DNA of 64,000 bases from Cytospora piceicola (taxonomy: Eukaryota > Ascomycota > Sordariomycetes > Diaporthales > Cytosporaceae), in assembly GCA_023375675.1 (NCBI GenBank), contig JALQBC010000003.1:1550001-1614000 (forward strand), in the 5' to 3' direction. Made by a program: the position numbers and the translations under genes. Below are positions 21,625 to 33,891 of the stretch, piece by piece (position 1 is the stretch's first letter; each line of letters starts with the position of its first letter). The notes beneath the pieces are model-generated. The model searched no databases. It was not told the origin of the DNA and saw only the letters and a list, made by a program, of their open reading frames with translations.

Positions 21625-24571
21625 GTTGAGAAATGCGAATATACGAAGAGTAGCGAATTCGGTATGGAGCAAGCACCGTATGCGAGAATTGACTGTTTTG
21701 CAAAGGGAATGTTGAAAGCTATATTTTCAGAGCCCAAGTTGTTGCGGCCAAGAAACAGCCCAGGATACCGTGGGCCAGCTGTACAGCCATGGTTGGTCAA
21801 TCGCAGGAACTTGACCAGGGCGCACGGCTCGAGACTAACACAAATCGGTCGGTGAGGCTGCTGTGACGCTGTGACCCTCCCACGTCTCTGGCTAGCGATC
21901 CCGTCCGAGACACGTTGTGCGCCGGTCCACAGAGTCGGTAGCTATGTATATGGGTAGACGAGAAGCTATTTGATATCTGACCTGGTAGCCTTCCCCTGGT
22001 GGCAAACTGCCGTTCAGAGCTGTCTACTTCGGCGCTTTGCACGGATCGGGCACTCCATCTTTCATCTCAACTGCCGGCGCCGCGCTTAGCAAGCTTCCTT
22101 CAGAAAGACCCGATGAAACACGGAGAAATCGGCTTGGAAGTGCGCTGCAGTATCGGCAGCATCGGTCATTGCGGACAGAGAGGCTCGGGAGGTCTAAAGC
22201 TGATGAACTCGTCTTCCAGATTGCAATCTGCAAGCCTCCTTTCCGTCCTGCATCTAGACCCGAATCTCCAAATCGGGATCCAGGATCTTGCAGTAAGGCG
22301 TACATACATGGCGTCTGGGCATTAGGGCGTGTGGCAGCGACTGCAAGAGAAAGGGGTGCTTTGTCACAGCCATTCTGCCACTCTTGTCCCATGTTCCAGA
22401 AGAGCGCCCAGTCAGCCAGTCAAGACAGCAGCCACACAGCTGCCACATGGATATCTGCTCTGACGTCTGCATGAAATAAAAAAAGAACTTGAAGAATCCG
22501 GATTGGGTCGCTGGTGGCAAGAAGCCAAGGGGACAATCGCTTCATGTTGGCCCGTTCTTTTCTTCGCAGACCCTGCTGCCAATTTCAACAAGGCTGCCAG
22601 GCTGCCAATCAGGGGGAGGCTGGCAACAGCTTCAAGACGATATCGATACGGACGCAACTTCCAAGGTTATTTTGCCTAACGGGAAATAGAGAACCCCTGT
22701 TGCCATGCGTTTTGCGCACTCGTTAAGCCTCATGGAGTCTAGCGTCACGGTTTGATGAATGAATCTCCTCAAGCGCGTTGCGCTTGTGAAATTATGGCGA
22801 GGCTATGTATGAATTATGAGCTCAGGCTGAGATGTGTGCTCGGTTCGGCGATCCGCTTAACCACCACCTTCCCGAGTCACTAACATCTTGGTGGCCAAAG
22901 CCAAGCCGGCTGTTGCTGTTGCTGTGGGACCACTGGACGGCTGGACGGCAGCCCTTAACACGAAGATCTTCTTGATCAACGGTTACTCTCCCAGTTCTCC
23001 TCCTAGGGACCTCCCTTTCATTTCACAGATGGGTGTCGTCGCTGCCCGTGATTTGGTGTCGTTGGTCAGGACATTCAGGGGCTGGTTTGAATATAGGCGC
23101 GAGGGTCCATTTAAGGTGTATGGCGCGACGCTCGGAATCTTGGTTCGTCTCCATGTTGATGATTTGATGAGATGCAAACCGCTTCTGGCTGCAACTATTT
23201 TTGAATATTCGAAACATCTTGGACAATACGATTTTCCTTTCGAGGGTTTCAGATCTTCTTACAACTCATGGCTGTCTCCATCGTCGCCAAACGCGCACCA
23301 CCAACCATGCCCGGCAGATGATCTCGCATCCCCGGCAAGCCGGAATTTTGGACGATAAACGGCAGCCCCTCTTGACGCAGGAACACCTACCCAAAGAACT
23401 CTAGCTGATGCAGTGGAGCTCTGAGCCAAGGTCCCACCACGTCAAAACGAGGGCGGCAGGCCACATTCAAGAAAAACTGCAGAACCTGTCAAGATTAGGG
23501 TGATGATAAGTGCCTAATTCAAGGCAGGGAATAATGGATGTAGATAGTGATGAAGGAACTATATTCTGGAGATCAGCAGAACCAAGCATTCCTCTTCTCA
23601 ACACCGGCTGGGCCTCTCCCAGTCGTTACCCACGTTTGGAGGTTTCTTTCCGCTGATGGGTGGGAATCTCCGTCGCGAGGAATTATTTCATCTCCGGGAT
23701 CAAGTCCACGGGCCAAGAACGGGCCAAAGCCGGGCCAGCCATATCGAGCTGCACACACAGAGTTCCTTTGCTTCAACGGACCTATAAAGAGAAATACTAA
23801 AAACGAACGGCCTTCTCCGGTCGACAGCCTTTTACTTTTAAGGTCTGTTCCTGATCAACACCGGCTGCCCGGTGGCCGAAGCTTGCAGCGAATTGCTGCA
23901 GACAACTGACGGGCAATACTTGCGTGCTCCGTATGCGTATGCGTGTGCGGAGAGCGCGCCACATCGGTGGGTTCTCATTGCTGAGGCGTTCCCACATTCG
24001 GTATGCCCGCATGTCTCCAGACTCCTGCATATCACCATAAAGAAATCATTAGTGCTCCTATAGGCTGCTGGCTGCCTCGACTCCCAGTCTGCCATAGATT
24101 TGCTCGCTACCAGGGCAAGGAACGATATGGAGCATCTAATGTAGTTTCGGCCAGACCCCCAAGTCAATCGTTGGCACTGGACAGCGACAGTTGCGCAGCT
24201 CGCAGCTTATTGTATGTTCACAGGCTTCCAGGCTCCCCTGGCTCCCAAGTTTCCAGGCACTCAAGCACCCAGGCACTCAGCAACCAGCACTCAGGGCAGT
24301 CCGTCCGTACAGCCCACCACCACAGCTGACACAGTAATTGAGCGTCCTCAGAGACTCTCATGCTACTGGACCCAAGGGGAAGATCGATCCAGTAGGATAC
24401 GCCGGACAGTTCGCGGAGTCGAAGGGGTTTCCCAACCTTTGCTTCAAACTTTCCAGTCTTCATGCGCTCCAGATCGGCAACATGGGATTCCGGGAAGGCA
24501 GAACATAAGCTTGAAGAGCCACAAGGCCAGTTGGACTCGTCTCTTCTAGCAGAGGCAATGGATATCACAAT

Positions 24572-24605
24572 AGGGACCTGGGAACCTGGGGACCTAGGGA
24601 CCTAT
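24572..24605. repeat. (GGGACCT)n tandem repeat
   Basis: Four to five imperfect copies of a 7-8 base GGGACCT/GGAACCT unit in intergenic DNA. Confidence 0.8.
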
Positions 24606-25879
24606 AGTTAGCCTGGCTGGAACCTGCTTATAGCCCGGGATACTTTGAGGTAGTTTCCAGCCAGCCTCCCCATAATTTTTGCTTGACTGAAAGGTTGCAC
24701 AGCTTGAAAACAAGTCTGCTGGGCTCCAACCACCGTCAGGCATGTCTCATATGGGAGACAAACTAACAGGTCAAAGAGATGGCTGGAATTGATCATGATG
24801 GAACAGCTCGGGTGGTCACAGCGCTGCTGCTGGTTACTGGTGTTACTGTTTGTTGAACACTGACAGACTGAGTATAAAGAAATTAAATGCTTGAATGCTC
24901 CGGGCCTTTGTCCAAGCCGTCAGACAATGTCGCAGAGAAAATCAATTCAATGTGACCCCCCGAGATTCGGGCCCACAAAAGACTATTTTTGAGGACTGCA
25001 CATGTGCAGGTGACCATGAAAAGAGCAATGCACATCATCCACATTGCATTTGTTATTGATTGCTAACCCTCTTCATCTTGGGCCCAGCCCCTACCATCCC
25101 AAATATGTACAGTAATTAGCCGGTGGCTAGGTGGTGTAGGTACAGTACGGTACATACAGTACTTTGTAGCAGCGGCATGTCCTTCCAAGTGCCACCCCTC
25201 GTTTAGAACCTCGGGATCCTCTTAGTGGCCAATAATTCAGGGGTATTTGTTAGTCGTTTATGTAGCACTCCTGCCTGTCACCTGCAAGCGGTACTCCCAA
25301 TCCAACAGGCCCCAACCTAATTCCACTAGCGCCAGCTGGGACTTTAGCTCACACAGTCTTCGGGTGCACCAGCATTGCACGTCCACCCCCTTCCATTCTC
25401 CCCTTCTCCTCACCTTCTATTCTTGCCCCTTCACCACACCACAACTATCCTGTCGCCATCCATCCATCCAGTCTTCCTTCCTCCATTGGTCCTCAGTCCC
25501 GGCAAACCTTCTCTTCTGTGCACGCTATTTGTGCTAAAAATCCTTCTTCATACACTCTCCTTACTTCCTTCTTCTACTTTTTCCTGCCGTTCCGTGCCGC
25601 GTCCTGGTGTTTGTTGAATCGAGGCGGCTGACTTGACTGACTGACTGTACTGAACTGACGACGAGACATTAAGAGTTGTTCGGCTTTAGGGTAGGCTTTT
25701 CCCAATATCCCCTCACAGACTCCCATCTCCCATTTCCCATCACTCATCTTTCAACGTAAACTCCCTCAGTCCCATCTTCGCATTATCCCTCCAAACCGAC
25801 CCCTCTTTGCTTCGCGGTCGACATTACTACTTTCCGCTGGATTCATCCAACTGGGCTGTGCTGCTCAAACTTTCCACAC

Positions 25880-26034
25880 GTAAGCGGTCAGACACACAGC
25901 GAGGTGGTGTGAGTCGCTATGCATTGCCTTCGCAACCCATGACTTCGCCTGAAAACCACACCGTTCACAACGACTCCTCCATCAACCAACAAATCAACCA
26001 GCTCTGCTTGATCATTAGCTGATTCGATCCACAG
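25880..26034 (+). other. Candidate 5' UTR intron of the G-alpha gene
   Basis: GTAAGC donor, CTGAT branch site 25 bases from the CAG acceptor, length 155. Removal would leave an 80-base stretch before the ATG and would delete the ATG codons between 25919 and 25942 from the leader. Confidence 0.5.
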
Positions 26035-26114
26035 GTCAATATCCAGCTTGCGCAATAATAATCAAATACCTTCCGCCGATCCTATCCGGGGTGAAACGAT
26101 AACAATCATTCAAA

Positions 26115-27401
26115 ATGGGTTGTGGAATGAGCACGGAGGAGAAGGAGGGCAAGGCCCGTAACGAGGAGATCGAGAACCAGCTGAAGCGCGACCGGATGCA
26201 ACAACGAAATGAGATCAAGATGCTACTTCTGGGTATGTCTCAAATCAATACACCAAAGAAGCACATTGCGTTGCCAGGCCTCGCCGTCCGCCGGCCAGCG
26301 CGCAATTGCCATGACCGTTGGCTGCTAACAAAATTTGGCAGGTGCTGGTGAATCCGGAAAGTCGACCATTCTCAAGCAGATGAAGCTGATCCACGAGGGT
26401 GGTTACTCGCGCGACGAACGCGAGTCCTTCAAGGAAATCATTTTCAGCAACACTGTCCAGTCCATGCGAGTCATCCTCGAGGCCATGGAGTCTCTCGAGC
26501 TTCCTCTCGAGGACCAGCGAATGGAATACCACGTACAGACCATTTTCATGCAGCCTGCCCAGATCGAGGGCGACGTCCTTCCCCCAGAGGTTGGAAACGC
26601 TATCGAGGCGCTGTGGAAGGACCGTGGTGTCCAAGACTGCTTCAAGCGGTCAAGAGAGTACCAGTTGAACGACTCCGCCCGATAGTACGTCTATCGCCAC
26701 ATTGCCAAATGATTGTGCAGCAACTGACCCATCAACAGCTACTTCGACAATATTGCCCGTATCGCCGCTCCCGATTACATGCCCAACGACCAGGATGTTT
26801 TGCGGTCTCGTGTCAAGACTACCGGTATCACCGAGACGACCTTCATCATCGGAGACCTCACCTACCGAATGTTCGACGTTGGTGGTCAGCGATCTGAGCG
26901 TAAGAAGTGGATTCACTGCTTCGAGAACGTTACCACGATTCTCTTCCTCGTCGCCATTTCCGAGTACGACCAGCTGCTATTCGAAGATGAGACCGTCAAC
27001 CGTATGCAGGAGGCCCTGACCTTGTTCGACTCGATCTGCAACTCCAGATGGTTCATCAAGACCTCGATAATCCTGTTCTTGAACAAGATCGATCGATTCA
27101 AGGAGAAGCTGCCCGTCAGCCCGATGAAGAACTACTTCCCCGACTACGAAGGCGGCGATGACTACGCGGCGGCTTGCGACTACATCCTGAACCGCTTCGT
27201 CAGCTTGAACCAGCACGAGACCAAGCAAATCTACACACATTTCACCTGTGCAACGGATACGACACAAATCCGTTTCGTCATGGCTGCTGTCAATGGTATG
27301 TAGACCCTTTTCCCAGCGGCATGATGCTGCTGTAGCCTTTGCTAACTTTCAGTGCAGACATCATCATCCAGGAGAACCTGCGTCTCTGCGGTTTGATCTA
27401 G
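26115..27401 (+). CDS. gna-1: Class I heterotrimeric G-protein alpha subunit
   Basis: Four exons (26115-26232, 26342-26684, 26739-27295, 27358-27401) give exactly 353 residues, the canonical length of fungal class I G-alpha proteins. The N-terminus MGCGMS carries the myristoylated Gly2 and palmitoylated Cys3. GTPase motifs: P-loop GAGESGKST (about 40-48), switch [10 protein letters not shown], switch [14 protein letters not shown] with Gln204, NKID, and TCATDT. The C-terminus CGLI has the pertussis-toxin-type Cys at -4. Orthologues (GNA-1, MagB and others) couple pheromone and nutrient GPCRs to adenylate cyclase at the plasma membrane and control growth, mating, conidiation and virulence. Intron positions are conventional, with CTAAC, CTGAC and CTAAC branch sites. 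Confidence 0.98.
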
Positions 27402-28724
27402 TCTCAACGCTCTTTTCGGATACCCCCACCACACGTTATAATCGCACGATTTCTTCCTTACGAACGATGTCCCGGTCTGTCTCATGAAAACCTAGATTCC
27501 TCCGAACACAGCGGCGGTGCAGGTTATGTTCTCCGGTCTTTGCTTTCGCCCATCCTGACTTTTCCTCTTTTATCCTCGTCGCGTCGAGAACTCGATACCA
27601 CACTCCATGAGATTACTGCGGCTCGAATATTGGCAGAAGTGGAAGTGGCTTGTACAACGAACCAGGGAGACGAAGAGAAGATATGCATCTGGAACTATAG
27701 GGCGGTGTTCTATATTCTGTTTAATTATGAAGTCTGACAATGCTGTGGTCTGTTTTTTGTTTTTTTCGATTTTTTTATTATTACATATGTGCTTCCCAAG
27801 GGAAGAGCACATGAGCCTCCTCGCGTGGATGGAGGCCGGCGAAGACGATATCAGACGGAGGAGTTGTGCAAAAGGTTTCGCGACTGGCCCACAGGGAGGG
27901 AGATGAGCGGCAACAATCTCGACAGGTTTTCGGATACGGCGGCCCAACATCATAAGCATCGTTGTTGGATTTGTCTATAGCATCATAGCTCCACTTTCTG
28001 AAAGCCATTATCTTACAATTATTCTGGGTTACTCTAAGCTGGTGACCGGGTCCACGAATACTGAGATCCTGGAACTTCTACGATATGAACAATACCAGCG
28101 ACGTCCAGCAGGTAGCCAAGGGTGGCGGTCTAGTAGTTGAAGGATATTATATGCCATACTAGACGCCGTCCGTGACACCTTCCTTGGTTCGGCTCCTTGC
28201 TAGCCACCCAGGAGATGAGGAATAGGTCCGATCAAGTCCAATGGGATGGCGATAACTCTTAGAGGCACCGTGATCTAAGTATTGTTGTCATGTTGCTAGC
28301 CACATTCAGGTCATGCTGTCTGGAATTGAAGCTGTACCTCTGTAGGCAGTCAGCATAGTAATCTCGTATGTAAAATACAGGCAACTATGCGAGCATCTCC
28401 CCTCTTGAAGATTTGTTGCCAAGAAACACACATCAAAACGTGGCGCTGCTGCTAATCTCGAACCGTTGAACCTGCTACCATCCCTGAAAGCTTAAATCAA
28501 GCAGCCGGCTGCCCTGCAAACCCACGTTCAAACCTCCAAGTAGCAGGCTTTTTGAACCATCAACTTAAGCAGGTCGCACTCATCCGTCCCTTCCAAGCCC
28601 TGGCTGCATACAATGAGACCAAAGACCTGGTCAAGGTGTTCATCCTCCTGTATGGAATGAACTCATGTAATCCAATGTAGCCATAACCAACCGCGCTTTG
28701 GGTTTGCTCATCTCGCGCCGAACC
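27402..28724. other. Intergenic region, 3' side of G-alpha
   Basis: About 1.3 kb between the convergent G-alpha and DUF3716 genes. A T-rich stretch at 27750-27785 fits the 3' UTR or polyadenylation zone of the G-alpha gene. No gene is seen in the rest. Confidence 0.55.
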
Positions 28725-30316
28725 TCATGGGTCTCCCTCTTCAGGCATATCACCACCGGGCGCGGGCGACTCGTAATGGCTGTCATGACGGACATGATCA
28801 TCGTCATCATGACCATCGCCGCCGATACCAATGCCGCCACCCATGCTCGCGGCCAACTCCTCCGCATGTACGATCTTGAGGGCGAGCTGCCTGGCGGCAA
28901 CATCGACCTCGATCAGCGCGCGCTGGTACCTGTCGGCGGTCCGCACCGTAGTCAACGCATTCAGCACGGTCTGCTTAACACCTGCATCGCTCGAGAACGT
29001 GACGGCGGGCATCTGCCAGAACTGGGCGGCCTGGAGCTGCGTGGGGGAGCCCCCGACGAAGGCGCCGGGGCCGCCAGGCGGCTGGTCGCCCGTGACGGGC
29101 ACGGGGACGGGCATGGCGGCGTAGGGGTGCTGGGCTGGCTGGACGGGCTGGGACTTCTCTGGATGGTTGGGGAAGGGACAGGTTAGTTTCAGTCCACGAC
29201 TTGGGGGGGGGAAAAACACGCCCAACCGCAACCGCGCGGCGTGGTAACCAGAGACGTACCGTGAAATGAGCACCTCGACCCCGAGGCGTTGAACCAGCAG
29301 TTCGCACAGCTACCCATCATCTGCCCACTGTAGACCACACACACCGTCCACGGGCCCTGGCCCTTCCGGCAGTGCGCACAGGGGTGCTGCGCCTCGGTGC
29401 CCGCGATCTGCGCGAACAGGGCCTCCACGTTGCTACGCCGGACGAGGTTGAGGTCCTGCCCGTGGCGGCGCTGCTCGGCCAGCCGCTGGCCCGGGTCGCG
29501 CGCCATGCGCTTCGCGAACGCGCTGTCCACCTTGAAGCCCGAGTACCCTGACTCCTGCGCCATCTGCTCTGTGGTCTTCGGCTGCTGCTGCTGTTGCGCC
29601 TGTTGTTGTTGCTGCGACGGCAGGGGTGACGGCGGAGTGTGTTGTTGTTGTTGTCGCTGCTGCTGCTGCTGCTGCTGCTGTGGCACCTGCTGTGTAGTGT
29701 GTGGTGTTGACGGGGTGGGCTGGAAGTCGGTCGCCGCGACGAGCGGCTGCGGGGCGGAGATGGTAGGGCCGACGTTGGGCTGCGGGGGAGGTGGTGGCTG
29801 GAGGTCTGCCGCCGTGGCGGCGGCGGCGGCCTGGGCGTAGCTCATGCTACCGGTGCCGAGGATGTCGTCGATGGCCTGCTGGTGCTGGCTGTGGTGGGTG
29901 TGCGCGTGGGGCTGGTGGTGGTTGTGGTGGTGGTGCGGCTCGGCGCTCATGGGGGCCATCGGCATCCCGTGATCCATCACGTCCTCGCCCTGTCCATCAT
30001 GTCCGTGTTCGTGCACGTGTCCATGGTGTTGCTCACTCTCTGGCTCGTGTTCGGCCTCTGCGTCGACGTCGACGTTGACGTCTTCTTGACCTGGATCGCT
30101 CTTGAAGCTTCCGTCTGCACCATCCATCACCGCCTCCTCGGCTCCATTGTGGTTGTCTTCGTTGGCAACCGCCGCGGCAGCGCGGTACAGGGCGTGTTCC
30201 TCTTCATTTCCTTCGAAATGGGCGGCCACCAATTGGTCTTCGTCAATCCTTCGATTGGTCGGCCGTCGCGGGGTTGTCGCCTTGGTCACCTTATTCGTGT
30301 TTGGACGCCGTATCAT
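28725..30316 (-). CDS. DUF3716 domain protein, poly-Gln and His-rich
   Basis: Exons 30316-29260 and 29158-28725 (GTACGT donor, CTAAC branch, CAG acceptor) give 496 residues. At about residues 308-352 the segment PCAHCRKGQGPWTVCVV, then GSCANCWFNASG and RCSFH, is the DUF3716 Cys-rich module known only from fungi. Its CxxC-CxxC layout suggests zinc binding. The intron falls directly after this module. Upstream are an acidic stretch, a His-rich region (about 97-150, many HH and HxH) and a poly-Gln/Pro region (about 210-250). The C-terminal exon is helical and ends in a Gly/Asp/His-rich tail. The role of DUF3716 is unknown; the composition suggests a nuclear, transcription-associated protein, but that is inference. 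Confidence 0.85.
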
Positions 30317-30934
30317 CTTGATGTTTTGCTATGGCGGGACAACAAGGTGATTGTAGTTATCACGACGGGCTGCCCAGGTGGTGACAGCTGGCTTACAGAC
30401 GTTGTACTTTTTTCCTTGTCTGGCTGAGGGAGTCGACGCGCTACTGTTGTAGGGCTGATTTCCCCTCCAAGATTCCAAGGGTTCTCCACTGGCACGGGCG
30501 GGGCCTGTCGGTGCGTGCTGCTACACAGGGAGGACTGGTGCGAAAGCAGCGCTGGAGGTCAATGAAGCCTAACCAAATAGGTGCTCTAAAGAGTTTCTAA
30601 AGAAATTCTTAAATCAGAGAATCTTTTCTTCGCGAAGTGATCCGGTACGTACCTAGGTAGCTAAGTAACCCTCATAGCAGGAGAGCGTTGACAATACCAT
30701 ATAACAGAAGGTTTCCCTTGGGACGCTGCTGTTCCTGAGAAGCCTTGCTGTGACAACCTTTTTACTGCATAAAACTGTTGGCTGTGTATCCTGAAGTTCT
30801 GCCTTTTATGTGTCCAAGAAGAGGCCTACAAGTGACTTCTCTAACTGCAATACAGTAAAGCCTTAACAACCCATTCTCTTTTCTCTTTCTTGAATCGAGT
30901 TGTTTATTATTGAGACTATATCATGCCTCGCTAC
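30317..30934. other. Intergenic region
   Basis: About 600 bases upstream of the DUF3716 gene and downstream of CDC123. No coding frame. It contains one CGTACCTAGGTAGCTAAG palindromic element at about 30647-30665. Confidence 0.55.
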
Positions 30935-32315
30935 CTATCGTCTACGGCTCAACATCTCATTCCACTGGTCTGCAAACTCCCTCAGTCCACCCCCGCCGGA
31001 CAAGCTTGCATCGACAACCTCCTTAGGCAGCTTGTGTGCCGAGTACTGCGGTGAGCTGAAATTGTACGCCGACGGGTCATCCTTTTCCACTAACCGAAGC
31101 TCGGGCTCGTACTCTTCGTCTTCATCGTCCTCCTCTTCTGTTGTTTCCTCGTCCTCGCTTGAGTGAGGTCCGTTTCCAATATGGAGCCGAACTACACCTT
31201 CCTCGACGCCAGTGCCAGCAACGCCTATCATCGGCTTGGGAACATCGATCTCTAGCAGCTCGCTCCAGTCGAACAGTACTGTGTCTGTCCTCGGCGCCCA
31301 TGGGTTAATATCAATGAGCCTCGCCTTGCCAAGCTTCTTTGCCGGATCCTCGTCCCCTGATTCATCGTCGCTATCATCCAGGTTGTACACCTCGGGTATG
31401 TAGACATCAAAGCAGAAGTTGCCGTCTGGGAAGGTAAAGCGCAATCTCGAATCGAAAAGATCCTGGACACGGGCGATGATCGCAGGTCGGAGCGCCTGGA
31501 GGAAGTTGTAATGGTTCTGGTCCCGCTGTGCGATGGCAACGAGGCTGCGTTGCTTGACGAAACACCGGAACTCGAGGGCTTGGTGCGGTGTGAAGAAAGA
31601 ACGGAGAACCAGGACTGGCTGGAATCCTAGATCGGAGTTCGAGGTTGAAGGGGCATTGCTAGAGGATGAAGACGTTGCGATTGTTCCGTCGAAGGCGTGG
31701 TCGAGATCGTGGGTGATGAAATTGGAGCTCTTGAGGAGCAAATAGATGTCGTTGGGAGTCGTGCACTTGACCGTATTCTGGTGCGCCGATATCCATGCCG
31801 CATCTTTGGGGGAAGACCAGTTCAGCTTCGGTGCCACCTCGCCACCAAGCTCCTTGATCGTGTCCTTGATGCGTTGGTGAATCTCAGGAAAACGCTGGTC
31901 CGGGGCAAGCCGTGGCGGTCTTGCATCTTCGTCCTCATCGTCCGAGTCCTCCTCCTCGGGCTCCTCATGGGTTGCACGGGAGTATGCTGTTGACGTTGGC
32001 TCCCAGTCATCCTCATCCTCATCTGCAGATGGGTCGTCACTGGACAAAATGATACCATCCTCCCGGATATACTCGATGAACTCAGGGGTCAACTTGATGA
32101 TTCGGGACTTGATACATGATGTCCTGTATCTGATTTTCAAGTTAGCCGTGGAGCTCACAGCACAATGTATAAATTCATTTTCCTTACTTTGGAAACCAGT
32201 AATCGTATGAGCAGTGTAGGATATGGTCTCTCGTTACCGGAGGGAAAGCAATGTTAGAGTCTGCGGCAGCACTGCTGTCTATGAGACGCTGCTCGGGGCT
32301 TTCGAAAGCAGGCAT
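30935..32315 (-). CDS. cdc123: Cell division cycle protein 123 (eIF2 assembly factor)
   Basis: Exons 32315-32188 and 32129-30935 (GTAAGG donor, GCTAAC branch, CAG acceptor, phase 2) give 440 residues. The first exon supplies HCSYDYWFPKYR, the conserved D123 N-terminal motif that the long frame alone would miss. Diagnostic D123 family segments follow: KSRIIKLTPEFIEYI, the ATP-grasp-type core (PVLVLRSFF, EFRCFVKQRSLVAIAQRDQN), FCFDVYI, and RLIDINPWAPRTDTVLFDW with its metal/ATP-binding Asp-Asn pair. Acidic inserts occur near residues 60-85 and 365-390. Cdc123 binds eIF2-gamma and promotes assembly of the eIF2 heterotrimer in the cytosol. It is divergent from CWC21. Confidence 0.96.
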
Positions 32316-32747
32316 CGTGTGCACCTCTATAGCAGACCCGTGGAGTAATTGTATGGAGCCGTGGAATGATTGTATGTAGTTCAGGAAGTGAAGGTGCGCA
32401 CACTTCGAGGTTTCATATCAGGAATAAAATTGAGTCACAGTTGACGGTATCTCTGACTCTTAATCCTTCTCGACTCTCAACGGCTTAACAACCACCGATC
32501 GAGGTGCAATTGAGCATCAACGTCAGACGCCACCCCGCCATTTTTTCTGCCGCTTTAGTCCCTGAAAGCCTAGCATTTTAGCGTCCGATCAGTGCCGAGG
32601 GCCCTGAAACTTTACACCGCTTTGGCACCCAGTGCCTGGGCCCCGTCTTATCGAACATCCCTATCTGCTGTTGGAAGCTACTCATTAAAGCAGAATCAAA
32701 ACATCCAACTTACATCACGAACTACTTCTCCTTTCCCGACTGCAATC
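32316..32747. promoter_or_regulatory. Shared divergent promoter, CDC123 / CWC21
   Basis: 432 bases between two outward-facing start codons; both genes must be driven from here. No TATA box is evident. CT/CA-rich leaders are seen near both ends. Confidence 0.65.
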
Positions 32748-33327
32748 ATGTCCGACAACGTTGGTCTCTCCACGCCGCGAGGCAGCGGAACCTCAGGCTA
32801 TGTCCAGCGCAACCTCGCACACATCAGGCCGCGCGACAGTGCAGCACCATACCCGAAAGACCTCGACAGCCTGCGCCATAGACAGAGACAACCCGACAAG
32901 GGGATACTAGAGCACGACCGTAAGCGTGAGGTGGAGGTCAAGGTCTTTGAACTGCGCGACGAGCTGGAGGAAGAAGGGTTTGTTGCACCCCAACCCACCC
33001 TCATTTTTCCCATATGGCAACGGTTTGCTGACTGCAGTGATCAGTGTCGACGAGGACGAGATCGAGGAACGCTGCGACGAACTACGCCAGAAGCTCCTAG
33101 CAGACCAGGAGCGGAACAGCCGTAGGGGAGGGCCCGCAGTACCTAAGAAGGGTCTCAAGATGCATCAAGTTCATGAGTTAGCCGACGCCAAGATCAAGGA
33201 GAGCGAGAGACTGCGCAGGGCTCTGAAGATCAGCAAGGACTACGAGGAGGGCAGCCACTGGAGGAGACAGGACGAGCGGCTGCAGAAGTCAAATGAGAAG
33301 GATCAGGGCAGGGATCAGAGGGAGTAA
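32748..33327 (+). CDS. cwc21: Pre-mRNA-splicing factor Cwc21 (SRRM2-type cwf21 protein)
   Basis: Exons 32748-32977 and 33045-33327 (GTTTGT donor, CTGAC branch, second of two CAG acceptors) give 170 residues. The N-terminus carries [16 protein letters not shown], the near-invariant signature of Cwc21/SRRM2 N-termini. A cwf21 helical domain follows at about residues 55-100 ([35 protein letters not shown]), and the tail is rich in Lys, Arg and Glu. Cwc21 binds Prp8 and Snu114 near the catalytic centre of the activated spliceosome. The in-frame ATG 32748 is chosen because it starts the conserved motif; upstream codons of the same frame are leader. Confidence 0.93.
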
Positions 33328-33891
33328 TTTTCGGGCGCATTGTTCAGGGATCCGAATTTCAGCTGGGCGATGGCGTTTGGGTGTTTGCTTTCATGCCGTG
33401 TTTTTCTCGTTGGATTTGGCATGCAGAAGACCTGCAAGAGGCTTGTCAACAGCTCGACCCATGTTTTTCCCGGTCGATGTCCGAGCAACTTATTGCCTGC
33501 AGAGGTCGGGCTGCGATGCCAATTTGATCTTCATTTCGGTGAAAAGGGGTGAGGAGGGGTGGAGATCAGAAGAGTGACCATGTCTATTGGCTGCCACGAT
33601 CATCATTTCTCGGTCAAAAACCGTCATTATTGAATCACCTGGACGGTCTGTTGCATCTATCCAGGCTGTGGTCCTTGGCGTCAAGTGACACAGTCAGGGG
33701 CAACTCCAAGGGAGGCTCTCGTGATGACGAATATCTTACGACGACATGATACTTTCATGATGCCTGTCTGGATCCCACGCAGACCAAAACGGGATCTCTC
33801 GAAGCATTCCAACATGTTTACAATAGAAAGTCCCCCACAGCTGTGGCAGGTTGAAGACCTGTCCAGTCGATATCGCCATGTCAACATCGCC
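33328..33891. other. Intergenic region
   Basis: About 560 bases between CWC21 and the small Zn2Cys6 gene. The latter's frame is open upstream to 33685 with an alternative ATG at 33724, so part of this interval may be coding if the longer start is used. Confidence 0.5.

Larger units (their letters stand above)
21625..26114. other. Long intergenic region upstream of G-alpha
   Basis: About 4.5 kb without a supported gene. The frame at 22888-23358 lacks an ATG start and coding look. The right part resembles a fungal core promoter and leader: TATAAA-like at about 24874, GTAC-rich palindromes at 25135-25165, then CT-rich DNA at 25370-25530 where transcription of the G-alpha gene probably begins. 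A (GGGACCT)n tract lies at 24572-24605. Confidence 0.55.

Noticed and set aside
20755..21855. Plus-strand frame of 366 codons
   Set aside because: Antisense to the DUF1771-Smr gene and running through its introns; Leu/Val-rich composition is the complement of Gln/His/Asp codons.
22888..23358. Plus-strand frame of 156 codons in the G-alpha upstream region
   Set aside because: Begins at GTG rather than ATG, has no recognisable motif and no splice support.
29397..30427. Long plus-strand frames rich in Cys, Gly, Val
   Set aside because: Antisense of the poly-Gln and His-rich coding region of the DUF3716 gene.
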